From Candidatus Hodarchaeota archaeon (GTDB taxonomy: Archaea > Asgardarchaeota > Heimdallarchaeia > Hodarchaeales > Hodarchaeaceae): 37,929 bases of DNA. A program made the position numbers and the translations under genes. The notes below the pieces were generated by a model. The model was given only the letters and a program-made list of their open reading frames with translations, did not search any database and was not told the origin of the DNA. Shown here one piece after another: positions 17,336 to 25,563 of the stretch. The stretch is taken from positions 1-37,929 of the forward strand of contig JAEOTQ010000203.1 in the NCBI GenBank assembly GCA_016839785.1, in the 5' to 3' direction. Each line of letters starts with the position of its first letter. The stretch's first letter is position 1.

Positions 17336-18544
17336 TTATGTTAAATTTATCTCGTTTTTTACATCTGAAATTGATGCTTTTTTTAATGTAAGCTCTTTCA
17401 AAAGGCGGAGATTTTCCCTTGTTCCAATTAAAATTACCCCTCTTAATTTCTGATCCTTGAAAAAGAGCTTTCTGTAAATTCCTTTTTCAAAATCAACAAT
17501 GAGACCTTTTTCTTCTACCCCAGATTCCAGAATTACGTTTCCCATCGATGTCAGGTTGATTCCTGCTACCCTTAAAGTCGTCCACGGAACAGTACCATGA
17601 TACTGAATTCTTTTCCCAAGAATATTTTGTGCCGCAACCCGTGCTTGATCAATGGCAGTTGGAATAATTCCAAATTTTGATCCTGGGAATGACCCTATAT
17701 CTACAGCATCTCCAGCTGCAAAAATATTCTTCATCGAGGTATTCATGTAGGAATCGACATTTATTGCATATTTTCCTAAGTCTAATCCTGCTTTTGATGC
17801 AAGAGTATTGTCATTTTGAATGCCTGTTGCATTGAGAAGGAATTCGCATTTGTATTCGGACACACCAATGACATCTTTGATTTCCATTGTAATTTTCTCT
17901 CCATTTCTCTTAATTTTTTGGCAGGTAGAATTGAAGAGAAATCGGGTGTCCAGAGACTTATCTAAGACCTTATTGAAAAAGTGTCCACCTTCACCGTCCA
18001 ATTGCTTTCTTAAGAGATAAGGTGATCTATCAATAATGGTGGGTGATATTTCTATGTCAGAAAGAGCTTTTGCTAATTCTACTGAAAGTAATCCTCCTCC
18101 CAAAATTGTTGCCTTCTTTGTTTCACAATTAATAGCTTTTTCACGAATATCTAATGCATCGTTAATTGATCGCAAGCAATACACAGGTCCATCATGAATC
18201 CCAGGAATAGGGGGAATGAAAGGTTTCGACCCTGTAGTTATCAGCAGTTTGTCATAGGGATATTTACTACCATCCTCTGTGAGGATACAATTATCCACGC
18301 TTTTTATATTAAAAACTTTTTTATTAAGGACAAGATTAATATTATTGTCACTATACCACTTTTTAGGATATCTGATAACATTTTCTGGCTTTTCACCCAA
18401 TATGACTTTATATATGACTGGACGGGGATAGAAAGGATATGGATCTTCAGTAATCATTGTAATATCTAGATCCTCCCCATGTTTGAGGAATGTATTCACC
18501 GCTGTGAATCCTGCATGTCCAGATCCTATAATGACCACTTGCAA
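17336..18544 (-). CDS. FAD-dependent pyridine nucleotide-disulphide-type oxidoreductase
   Basis: A 402-residue flavoprotein with two Rossmann domains. The first begins VVIIGSGHAGFTAV (FAD) and has the ATG-like LLITTGSKP strand. The second begins ATILGGGLLSVELAKAL (NAD(P)H). IFAAGDAVD near residue 275 is the second FAD contact. No active CxxxxC disulphide is visible, so it belongs with NADH oxidases, rubredoxin or ferredoxin reductases and NirB-like reductases rather than disulphide reductases. The start is a TTG with a GGTGA site six bases upstream; a GTG two codons on is the only near alternative. It is divergent from the CDGSH gene and leads into the Ldh2 gene. An electron acceptor such as the CDGSH protein is possible but not shown. 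Confidence 0.88.
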   Translation of the reverse strand: MQVVIIGSGHAGFTAVNTFLKHGEDLDITMITEDPYPFYPRPVIYKVILGEKPENVIRYPKKWYSDNNINLVLNKKVFNIKSVDNCILTEDGSKYPYDKLLITTGSKPFIPPIPGIHDGPVYCLRSINDALDIREKAINCETKKATILGGGLLSVELAKALSDIEISPTIIDRSPYLLRKQLDGEGGHFFNKVLDKSLDTRFLFNSTCQKIKRNGEKITMEIKDVIGVSEYKCEFLLNATGIQNDNTLASKAGLDLGKYAINVDSYMNTSMKNIFAAGDAVDIGSFPGSKFGIIPTAIDQARVAAQNILGKRIQYHGTVPWTTLRVAGINLTSMGNVILESGVEEKGLIVDFEKGIYRKLFFKDQKLRGVILIGTRENLRLLKELTLKKASISDVKNEINLT

Positions 18545-18692
18545 TTTTTATCACCTTTGAGGGAGAAATTGACCAATATTCAATTGTCGTTTCCGCTATA
18601 CTTTCATTTACAGACGATAAGCATACGATACCGATTTTCTGATATGTTTTTTCTCTGCATTTGTGATATGTTTGTAAATGAATGGAGTTGAT

Positions 18693-18700
18693 TTTATAAT
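18693..18700 (+). promoter_or_regulatory. TATA-like element for the CDGSH gene
   Basis: TTTATAAT lies 55 bases before the ATG at 18755, in the 210-base gap between divergent genes. The gap also contains a weaker TATA-like GTATAG on the other strand near 18598 for the FAD oxidoreductase. No operator-like palindrome is obvious here. Confidence 0.35.
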
Positions 18701-18754
18701 TAGATCTATTATCCTAAGGTAAACGTAAGAAAAAATTTGGGATGTTTGTTTGGT

Positions 18755-19003
18755 ATGAAAAAAAAACCACAAATTGCTTTTAGATATCCTACTGATGTTT
18801 TTCTTGAGGTAGGGAAAACTTACTACTGGTGTGCATGCGGACGATCTAAAACTGAACCATTTTGTGATGGATCTCATAAGGGAACCGAGATCCTCCCGCT
18901 TTCATATCAAGTAAGTGCGTCAAAAACTGTTTATTTGTGTCAGTGCAAATATACCCAGAACCCTCCGATCTGTGATGGTTCTCACAATAATTTACCAGAA
19001 TAA
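18755..19003 (+). CDS. Double CDGSH-type iron-sulphur protein
   Basis: An 82-residue protein with two complete CDGSH motifs, each of the form C-x-C-x2-(S/T)-x3-P-x-C-D-G-S-H. The first has ligands C26, C28, C37 and H41; the second C62, C64, C73 and H77. Each is expected to bind a 2Fe-2S cluster through three Cys and one His, as in mitoNEET and in the two-motif MiNT (CISD3) proteins. Such proteins are redox-active and can transfer clusters or electrons. There is no membrane anchor. The ATG at 18755 is preferred over an in-frame TTG six codons upstream. It is divergent from the FAD oxidoreductase, a possible electron donor. Confidence 0.93.
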   Translation: MKKKPQIAFRYPTDVFLEVGKTYYWCACGRSKTEPFCDGSHKGTEILPLSYQVSASKTVYLCQCKYTQNPPICDGSHNNLPE

Positions 19004-19142
19004 AATGAATTCTTCGAAGATGGTATTTTGACAAACCATCAGGCATCTTATTCATGTCTCTTTTTGACGTTTTACTTGCTGTTTGAGCTCTGGTATTAAT
19101 CCTCCAGATTCCGACCGTCGTAATAAGAATGATTCTAATGGT

Positions 19143-19391
19143 TTAAAGGGAATTTCTTCTAAAACACTTTATAGAATCTAATTTTAATGAATCATGAATC
19201 CTACTTGCCTTTAGTTCTTTCATTTTTGGAATTACTACAGCACTTAGCATTTCATTTGTAAGAATTTGATCAGGTGTAAGTTCAAGACGTTCCCCTGCCT
19301 TTAGTGTATGACCTACCTTCTGTGAAAAGAGACCCTCTGTCATTGTAAGGGATTCGTCTTTCACCATTGTTTTTGGTACCAAATTGTTCAT
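19143..19391 (-). pseudogene. Truncated N-terminus of a LeuC/aconitase-family dehydratase (probable pseudogene)
   Basis: The frame codes for 82 residues. Residues about 17-67 (TEGLFSQKVGHTLKAGE, then LELTPDQILTNE and VVIPKMKELKASRIHD) resemble the first 50 residues of 3-isopropylmalate dehydratase/aconitase large subunits, which read like EKILARxxGxxxVxPGExVxVxxDLVLTHD, then xxExFKElGxxRVxD. The usual HD before the first active-site region is NE here. A typical family member is over 400 residues. This one ends after a tail (SLKLDSIKCFRRNSL) with no similarity, and nothing aconitase-like follows in any frame I read. It begins 10 bases after the upstream thioredoxin-domain gene, in an operon-like position. 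A functional small protein is possible but less likely. Confidence 0.5.
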
Positions 19392-19401
19392 CCAAAGATC
19401 A

Positions 19402-21156
19402 TTATAGTCCTACATTTGATTTAATTACATCAAGAAGTCTTTGGAGCATTTTTTTTATTTCTTTTGGATAATATGCAGGAGGAGAAATTGTACTATCGAT
19501 TTTTATGAATGCTAAAGGAGTCTTTTGAAAATTATAATTCTTAAATTTAAGGTCGATAAGATGTTTATCCTTACCTGGATCGAAAATTTCAATTATTCTG
19601 AAAGGATCATATATTTTCTTCATCTCAATCAAAAATTGTTGGGTCTTTTTGTCTTTAAGTGAGCCTATTATGACTAATTCAATTGCACTTTCGATCAATC
19701 GTTGATTCGCAATCACGAATTCGGGAGGAAAGGGAGCATCCCTTGAAATACCAAAATTTGAATAATACGATGTGACACAATTCGTCGCTAACTCGCGAAA
19801 TGGACGATCTGTGGGCTTTTCTGTCAAATGAGAAATGGTAACAAGGTTATTAATCATAAAAGCGTTATCTCGAATTGGGAATAAGTTTTTTGTTAAGGGT
19901 CCAAAGTCTGTTTCTGGGATTGATACACGATCTTTAAAAAGATTGTTTTTCCGATCAAAATAGTTCTCTATGATAAGATTTAAGAATCTAATGGCTCTTT
20001 TTCGATAAATAGCTAGTCCTGTAAAGGAATACATCTGAATGAAAAGATTTAAGTAGGCTGCTTGGTCCTGGAGGAGAAATTGTTTGTAGGGCTGTTGTTT
20101 CCCGTCATTTAGTGAATGGGGGATACCATATGGAGTTTCATTTTTTCTTAAATTCTTCAGAACGCTTGATTTGATCTTATTCAGCTCTTTCTTTTGAGTT
20201 GAAAGATCTATTATCCCTTCTACTTCATAAAATAAGCTTATTATTTCACAATTGCCTCTGGTGAGGAATAACTCATTAGAAAGATCATATAGTGGATGTC
20301 TCATTATTCCGTAGTTAAAAAGACCTTTTTTCTTATTCCATAAATCCTTCAAACAAAATGCCAAGGTTTCTCGAATTTTATCAAGATAATAAGGGTCAAG
20401 AGTTAGCTGATAGGAGTGGAAAAGGGTGCGAGCGGCTGACACATTATTGTCTAAAGATTTTTTGAAGGATAATACCGTTTTCCAGTTACGATTTGCGCTT
20501 TCAAAAAATCCCCCATCTTCTTTGTCAAACAAACCACGATAAGTAGCGCGAAGCGTTTGAATAATGATTTTCAGTAGTTCTTCATCTTGAGAACGCTGAT
20601 GAAATAGGAGTAGAAAGTCCAAAGCAGAACTTGGATAGATTTTATGTTTTTGAACAGCCCATCCACCGTACATTGAATCATAAGTGTTTAATAATGTTGA
20701 AAGAGTGATTTCCGAAATTAAATCGATCTTTTCATGAAATCTTTTTGCTTCTTCTTGAATAAGTGGAGAAAAATCTTGCAAAGACAAAACTTCTTGATAG
20801 GGATCTTGAAGTTGAGGATATAACTGTCTGTATTGATGGAGATTATTCAAGAAATACGAAACAGAGAGATTATTGCACGAACCAAGCAGATTCCCATTTA
20901 TTGCTTGGATAGTATGGACAAGAAATTCATCCCCTGCGAATCGTTCGTACAAATCAGGAAATCTATTGATATCGATATGAAGGGGAAAAAAATTAGTAAA
21001 CAAATATTCTTGAACTTCTGAGTCCGAGAGAACTGTTTGTTCAAAGGAATAACAAGCAGGGCAAAGTTTATCTTGAAAGAGAAAAATAATTGGTTTATTC
21101 TCTTTAAAAGATGTCATCCAAGTGTCTTTTGTTGGATGAAAAAGGGTATTCGCCAT
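19402..21156 (-). CDS. Thioredoxin-domain / six-hairpin protein (divergent YyaL, SPATA20-like)
   Basis: A 584-residue protein. The N-terminus is a thioredoxin-like domain (about 10-95) with KPIIFLFQDKLCPACYSFEQ; C32 and C35 form a CxxC. Next comes a long helical region with alternating aromatic and Gly-rich turns, such as DKEDGGFFESANRNWKT, NNVSAARTLFHSYQL and LFNYGI, like the alpha/alpha-barrel of YyaL/SPATA20 (DUF255) proteins related to N-acylglucosamine epimerases. The family usually has CHWCHVM and is 650-700 residues, so this is a shorter, diverged member with an altered active Cys motif. The function of the family is poorly known. It is followed at 10 bases by the broken LeuC-like fragment. 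Confidence 0.72.
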   Translation of the reverse strand: MANTLFHPTKDTWMTSFKENKPIIFLFQDKLCPACYSFEQTVLSDSEVQEYLFTNFFPLHIDINRFPDLYERFAGDEFLVHTIQAINGNLLGSCNNLSVSYFLNNLHQYRQLYPQLQDPYQEVLSLQDFSPLIQEEAKRFHEKIDLISEITLSTLLNTYDSMYGGWAVQKHKIYPSSALDFLLLFHQRSQDEELLKIIIQTLRATYRGLFDKEDGGFFESANRNWKTVLSFKKSLDNNVSAARTLFHSYQLTLDPYYLDKIRETLAFCLKDLWNKKKGLFNYGIMRHPLYDLSNELFLTRGNCEIISLFYEVEGIIDLSTQKKELNKIKSSVLKNLRKNETPYGIPHSLNDGKQQPYKQFLLQDQAAYLNLFIQMYSFTGLAIYRKRAIRFLNLIIENYFDRKNNLFKDRVSIPETDFGPLTKNLFPIRDNAFMINNLVTISHLTEKPTDRPFRELATNCVTSYYSNFGISRDAPFPPEFVIANQRLIESAIELVIIGSLKDKKTQQFLIEMKKIYDPFRIIEIFDPGKDKHLIDLKFKNYNFQKTPLAFIKIDSTISPPAYYPKEIKKMLQRLLDVIKSNVGL

Positions 21157-21312
21157 GTTTATTCACTCTTTTGCTGGTAGATCAGAACTGAAAAGGATTT
21201 CTTTGCCTGCAGTTGTTGTTGCTGTTGACGATTGAACATATAACTTTCGATTTCGGGGTTAAGAAACAAACCAATTAATCCCTCTCAAAAAATTTTGGAT
21301 CCACATAGTCCT

Positions 21313-22740
21313 CTAGTTTTCCGAGAATGCATTCTTTTTAAATTCTTCCAAAGAAACGACCTTTTTCTTTAAACGAGATTCTTCGGATGCGAAGGCTAAG
21401 ATGTGACTCTCGAGTGAAGCTTTTGCACTCGTTAGAAGATCACCATTGGTATTATCCCTAATGGAGTCAATAAATGAACGCATTAACCGAAAATCACCTC
21501 CTCCATGCCCAGATTGAGTGTCGACACCAATACTTTGATCAAGTACAATAGTTTCAGAACCCTCAAAGTGATCATATAAGGTTAACTTCGGACCAGAATC
21601 AAGAAACTCTCCAATAATTGTCCCTGTTGTCCCATCAACACGGATGGTTCTTCCTTCTTCATAAGAAAATCCATGCATTGTAAAAGTAGCCGTAACCTTG
21701 TTCTCGAATTCAATGTTTACTACCTGATGATCTACAACGTCATTCTCTGAAAAATAAACACATTTTCCGTAATCAGTTGTTTCTAAAGCCTTCCATTTCC
21801 CACTGATGGACAAATCATCCGTGATTACACTGACAGGCCAACCATCATAATTCTCAATACGACGGAAAGATGGAATATATCGTTTCAGAAAATTGAAAAT
21901 TCTTGGACGGTGTAATGCTAAATTGGCAAGAATTCTGACTTCTCTTGATGTACTTTTTATTGCGATGCGAAGAAGGGGAATTATATCAATGTAGATACGT
22001 GGTGCGTAATACTTACAAGAAGTAGTCGCCAAACAACCATCGAGACAACGAGTAGTTGCCCCAACCGGAGCATTCCCAGGATGAAAATGCAATAAACTAC
22101 CAAATGAACTGATAAATTTGGCAGGAACTCCTACTAACCAATAAAGAAGATCCAAATCATGGCAAGATTTCGCTAAAATCATAGGACTGGATTTTTTTAA
22201 GTTATTCCAGTTTCCTCGTACAAAACTATGAGCATAGTGATAATAACTTATATTTTCTCTAAGATCGATTGTCATTATCTCTCCAATCCTCCCATTTGTG
22301 ATCAACGACTTCAAAGTTTGGAAAAATTCTGTGTACCGTAAAACATGTGCTATCCGAAGTTGACTGCCCGTTTCATTAGCTTTCTTCACGAGTTGGACAC
22401 ATTCTTTGAGATTTGGCGCCATAGGTTTTTCTAATAACACCTGATATCCCATCTCCATCGCTTGTAGTGAAGGTTGAGTATGGAGTCGGTCTTGTGTGGT
22501 AATTATTGCTACATCGGCAATTTTAGGCTCTGCCAATAGGGTTTCCCACGATTCATATATTCTGTCTGCCTGTAGATTGTGTTGAGAAGCGAATTCACGC
22601 CTTCTTATCTCATTTGGTTCAGCTACTGCTATTATCTTGATTTTATCAGGGTAAATTTGGGCATACTGTCCATAGACGTCTTTACCACGATTTCCTGCAC
22701 CAATAATTACCGCGGTAACTGTTTTTGGCGTTTTCATCAT
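21313..22740 (-). CDS. Gfo/Idh/MocA-family oxidoreductase with Cys motif
   Basis: A 475-residue NAD(P)-dependent oxidoreductase. The N-terminal Rossmann fold has TAVIIGAGNRGKDVYG, and the family motif EKP is in VLLEKPMAP. The C-terminal half contains the sheet-type substrate domain with DLDLLYWLVG. A segment RCLDGCLATTSCKYY, with C-x3-C-x5-C, is also known from a subgroup of Gfo/Idh/MocA proteins and may bind metal. These enzymes usually oxidise or reduce sugars, inositols or their derivatives. The ATG at 22740 is preferred to a GTG seven codons upstream. It is divergent from the winged-helix membrane protein, with a perfect palindrome between them. Confidence 0.88.
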   Translation of the reverse strand: MMKTPKTVTAVIIGAGNRGKDVYGQYAQIYPDKIKIIAVAEPNEIRRREFASQHNLQADRIYESWETLLAEPKIADVAIITTQDRLHTQPSLQAMEMGYQVLLEKPMAPNLKECVQLVKKANETGSQLRIAHVLRYTEFFQTLKSLITNGRIGEIMTIDLRENISYYHYAHSFVRGNWNNLKKSSPMILAKSCHDLDLLYWLVGVPAKFISSFGSLLHFHPGNAPVGATTRCLDGCLATTSCKYYAPRIYIDIIPLLRIAIKSTSREVRILANLALHRPRIFNFLKRYIPSFRRIENYDGWPVSVITDDLSISGKWKALETTDYGKCVYFSENDVVDHQVVNIEFENKVTATFTMHGFSYEEGRTIRVDGTTGTIIGEFLDSGPKLTLYDHFEGSETIVLDQSIGVDTQSGHGGGDFRLMRSFIDSIRDNTNGDLLTSAKASLESHILAFASEESRLKKKVVSLEEFKKNAFSEN

Positions 22741-22771
22741 ATATATTCGCTCTATTTTCACATTGTCAGTG

Positions 22772-22785
22772 TTTCAATATTGAAA
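22772..22785. promoter_or_regulatory. 14-base perfect palindrome between divergent genes
   Basis: TTTCAATATTGAAA is a perfect inverted repeat, placed 32 bases upstream of the oxidoreductase ATG and 48 bases upstream of the winged-helix gene at 22834. It is a reasonable operator for a dimeric winged-helix regulator, but in AT-rich DNA such palindromes can be accidental. Confidence 0.4.
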
Positions 22786-22833
22786 ATGAGCAGTACAAAA
22801 AACATTTGAATCTCTGAATAGTGAGGAATTTTT

Positions 22834-23541
22834 ATGGATGAGTTTACTCCTGAAAATGATATTAACAAGGTTTTGAAAGCGTTAAATCATGAGATCAGAC
22901 GAAAGATCATTCGGACATTGTACAGAAAACAAGAACCTATTGCCTATTCAGAATTTTTAGAGGAACTAAATGTTCCTGCCTCAAGTAATGCTGCGTATCA
23001 TTTGCTTCTATTAACTAAATTCGGTATTCTGCAGAAGGGTTCTAGTGGGTATGAACTCACAGAAATAGGAGAAAGAGTGGCTCTTCTTCTTGACATCGTA
23101 GTCGAACCCAAGTCTAGTGCCTTCACCAATCTCTATATGGGCTTTTCGAGATTATCACCCTTAGAGATATTGCTGGGTTCATGGTGGATCTTTTTTCTTC
23201 TTCTTGGCGTTACGGCAATTATTCAGAATTTTTTAATCGGTGTGATTTCCTTATCGTTTTCTTTACTGAGCGTAGGAGTATTAATCTATAAAACACGGAC
23301 TCCTTGGGCTATCCTATTGATAAACAACTTTTTATGGATATTATTTGCGCCAGAATATCGAAGCTACTTGTTCTTAATCACATTTTCCAATCTCTTGGCA
23401 TTATTCCTATTACTTCCTGAATTAGGTATAATTCAGAGTATTACATTTCCCCTAGTTGCCATAGGGCTTTTGTTGCTAGTTGTGAGTATTAGTTTATCGT
23501 CGATGTACATATATAAGACTAAAAAGGATATGGTGATTTAA
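22834..23541 (+). CDS. Membrane-tethered ArsR-like winged-helix regulator
   Basis: A 235-residue protein. Residues about 12-90 form a winged helix: LKALNHEIRRKIIRTLY, then PASSNAAYHLLLLTKFGILQK and a wing ending LTEIGERVALLL. Residues about 112-225 are hydrophobic with four or five membrane segments. Such one-component membrane regulators are common in archaea, where the membrane part may sense a ligand or hold the DNA-binding part at the membrane. A GTGAGGA ribosome site lies about 6 bases before the ATG. It may act on the divergent Gfo/Idh/MocA gene or on itself; its target is not known. It is convergent with the ABC operon to its right. Confidence 0.8.
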   Translation: MDEFTPENDINKVLKALNHEIRRKIIRTLYRKQEPIAYSEFLEELNVPASSNAAYHLLLLTKFGILQKGSSGYELTEIGERVALLLDIVVEPKSSAFTNLYMGFSRLSPLEILLGSWWIFFLLLGVTAIIQNFLIGVISLSFSLLSVGVLIYKTRTPWAILLINNFLWILFAPEYRSYLFLITFSNLLALFLLLPELGIIQSITFPLVAIGLLLLVVSISLSSMYIYKTKKDMVI

Positions 23542-23572
23542 TCTCCTACCACATTTAGAAAAAAGAAGAAAT

Positions 23573-24331
23573 TCATAGATCTCGATGATCCATGGAGATT
23601 AAAGTAGCAATGAATGGAAGTACAACCCAGAGACACAAACCGAAAAATTTTCCTAGAATCTCGAATGTCCACTTAAAATTGATATCAATCAGTATTTCTG
23701 CCCAGAAATTAGACAATGCAAAAGGAGATAGAAATTCTATTGGTTGAAATATCGATATTGTGAGTTGTAGAATGAGGACTGTAATTGTAGTCAATCCTGC
23801 ATTTAAACCAGTCATTTGTGAACTAAAAAACGTTGTTAAAAAACCCATGTACAGAAACAAAAGCACAATCGGAAGCATAGCGCCAAATAATGTCACAAGG
23901 GGCATTGGATCAAACATTAAGTTAACATATACCCAGCCAACGATTGATCCAAGAATGAAAGGTAGCGTTAATGCCAGTATTCGAGCTATGATTCTTGACG
24001 CTGTATAAGATTTACGACTTATCGGGCGAGAAAGGGAAAAACTAATTGCTCCAGACTCAATTTCAGAAGCAAGAACACCCATTGATCCTAAAGTCATTAT
24101 TAATAGACCAAATAATACTTGATCCCCGAAAAAATCCTGGAAGGCGAGAGCCGCAGAAGGTTCAAACAAAGATGGAAAGTTTTCGATACCAAACAAACTC
24201 ATAATTTCGTCCATATAAAACGTTCCTATGATTGCAGTGAAGCTTAAAAGCGTTACAAGAACAGTAAGTAACAAAAATTTTAGTTTCTCATCAATTATGT
24301 CGTTTTTGAACTGAATTAATACAGTATTCAT
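23573..24331 (-). CDS. ABC-2 type transporter permease (YxlG/NosY-like)
   Basis: A 252-residue membrane protein with six hydrophobic segments. The phrase SGAISFSLSRPISRKSY after the second segment is characteristic of NosY/YxlG-type ABC-2 permeases (EExGTL.LLLSxPISRxxxxxxK). It starts at an ATG that overlaps the ATPase stop by four bases (ATGA), so the two are translated together. With the ATPase and the PLDc_N protein it forms a transporter operon similar to yxlEFG of Bacillus subtilis. The substrate is not known. Confidence 0.9.
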   Translation of the reverse strand: MNTVLIQFKNDIIDEKLKFLLLTVLVTLLSFTAIIGTFYMDEIMSLFGIENFPSLFEPSAALAFQDFFGDQVLFGLLIMTLGSMGVLASEIESGAISFSLSRPISRKSYTASRIIARILALTLPFILGSIVGWVYVNLMFDPMPLVTLFGAMLPIVLLFLYMGFLTTFFSSQMTGLNAGLTTITVLILQLTISIFQPIEFLSPFALSNFWAEILIDINFKWTFEILGKFFGLCLWVVLPFIATLISMDHRDL

Positions 24332-25263
24332 GCAGAATCCTCCTCAGAAATTAGATTTTTTATTTTTTCCAAGAAGTGTTCCTCCAGACTTACTTCTGCC
24401 GAAGAGAAATATTGTATCTGCGCTTCCACCTTCTGTATTAGATCAAGAAGGAGACGATCAGTTGAAAGGTGTTCATCCGTGACTTGGATGACATATCGAT
24501 TCAGATGATCAATATCGCAGGATACTATGTAGTCAAGAGATTTGACTCTGGAAATATCCATCTTTCCTCCTACAATAAACTTGCTTTGACCTAGGATCTC
24601 CTTTGTTATCGATTCTCGTTTTCCTTGTTCTAAGATTTTTCCTTGATGAATAATGGCAAGATCAGTAGCAATCTTGTCCACCTCTCCTATTATATGACTG
24701 GAGAGTAAGATGGTTTTACCATCTGTAACCAAGTCTTTTAAGATCTGAAGTATCTTCACTCGACCTAAGGGGTCTAAACCAGCATTCGGTTCATCTAGGA
24801 TCAGAAGTGGTGGATCAGCCAATAAAGCATTTGCTAAACCAACTCTTTGCTTTTGGCCTTTCGAGAGTGAACCTATCTTTCTAAGTCTCAGATTGAAAAG
24901 GCCAACTTTTTGCATGACCGAACGTATAGTATTCTCCAAATCAGAAATACTGTGCATGTGAGCGGATACACGTAAGAATCGCTCAATTTTATAATTCCTA
25001 GGTAGAGTCGCATCAGGAAGGAAACCAAATAATCGTTTCTGAGATGCAGGAGCTGTTTTTACTTCTTCTCCGAAGATTCTGACAGAACCTTGGTTGTAAT
25101 GCAATAATCCAGCAAGGACTTTCATTGTTGTTGTCTTTCCTGCACCATTAGGGCCAAGATATCCAAAGATCGAAGTAGATGGAATGGTTAAGCTGATATT
25201 GTCCAAGGCCCTAATTTTGCCATAATTTTTTGATAAATTCGCTATCTCAACAGCTGCTTCCAT
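24328..25263 (-). CDS. ABC transporter ATP-binding protein (YxlF-like)
   Basis: A 311-residue ATPase with Walker A GPNGAGKTT, signature LSKGQKQRVGL, Walker B LLILDEPNAGLD and H-loop SSHIIGEVDK. It has a C-terminal extension of about 100 residues. The ATG at 25263 is chosen for the strong GGGAGGC ribosome site seven bases before it; a GTG five codons upstream would lie inside the preceding gene. It starts two bases after the stop of the PLDc_N gene and overlaps the permease by four bases. The gene order and overlap indicate one transcript and one complex. Confidence 0.93.
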   Translation of the reverse strand: MEAAVEIANLSKNYGKIRALDNISLTIPSTSIFGYLGPNGAGKTTTMKVLAGLLHYNQGSVRIFGEEVKTAPASQKRLFGFLPDATLPRNYKIERFLRVSAHMHSISDLENTIRSVMQKVGLFNLRLRKIGSLSKGQKQRVGLANALLADPPLLILDEPNAGLDPLGRVKILQILKDLVTDGKTILLSSHIIGEVDKIATDLAIIHQGKILEQGKRESITKEILGQSKFIVGGKMDISRVKSLDYIVSCDIDHLNRYVIQVTDEHLSTDRLLLDLIQKVEAQIQYFSSAEVSLEEHFLEKIKNLISEEDSA

Positions 25264-25265
25264 GA

Positions 25266-25514
25266 TTAAGCCTCCCACTCATCTATTCCTTCAGAAGACT
25301 CGATTAGTGTATTGTAACTGTAGTAAAGCCAAATTATTGGCCCAAATAGATTAACAAAGAGTATTATTAAAAGCCAAAGTAGTTTATTTTGGCCTAAAAG
25401 GCCTCTTTTCTTGTACCAGTTTCTTAAGGCGATTAACATTATCGTAAACTGTAGAATTGCTAGAGGAATAATCAACCAGAGTAGTTCTTGAATTTCTGTC
25501 CATACATCAGCCAT
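25266..25514 (-). CDS. PLDc_N-domain small membrane protein (YxlE-like)
   Basis: An 82-residue protein with two membrane helices, LLWLIIPLAILQFTIMLIAL near the start and LLWLLIILFVNLFGPIIWLYY near the end. Between them lies a short basic loop with RNWYKKRGLLGQNK. It matches the phospholipase-D nuclease N-terminal (PLDc_N) domain, which occurs alone as B. subtilis YxlE. In that species the genes order is yxlE - ATPase yxlF - permease yxlG, the same as here. It is the first gene of the operon and probably a membrane subunit or accessory of the transporter. The ATG at 25514 is preferred to a GTG three codons upstream. Confidence 0.85.
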   Translation of the reverse strand: MADVWTEIQELLWLIIPLAILQFTIMLIALRNWYKKRGLLGQNKLLWLLIILFVNLFGPIIWLYYSYNTLIESSEGIDEWEA

Positions 25515-25563
25515 TTTTGTCACAAATTCTATATTAAATCGATAGTAAAGATATTAAAATCTG

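Noticed and set aside
18846..19055. Leftward 69-codon frame over the CDGSH gene
   Set aside because: It lies antisense to two complete CDGSH motifs; I looked here for the rest of the LeuC-like fragment and found no similarity.
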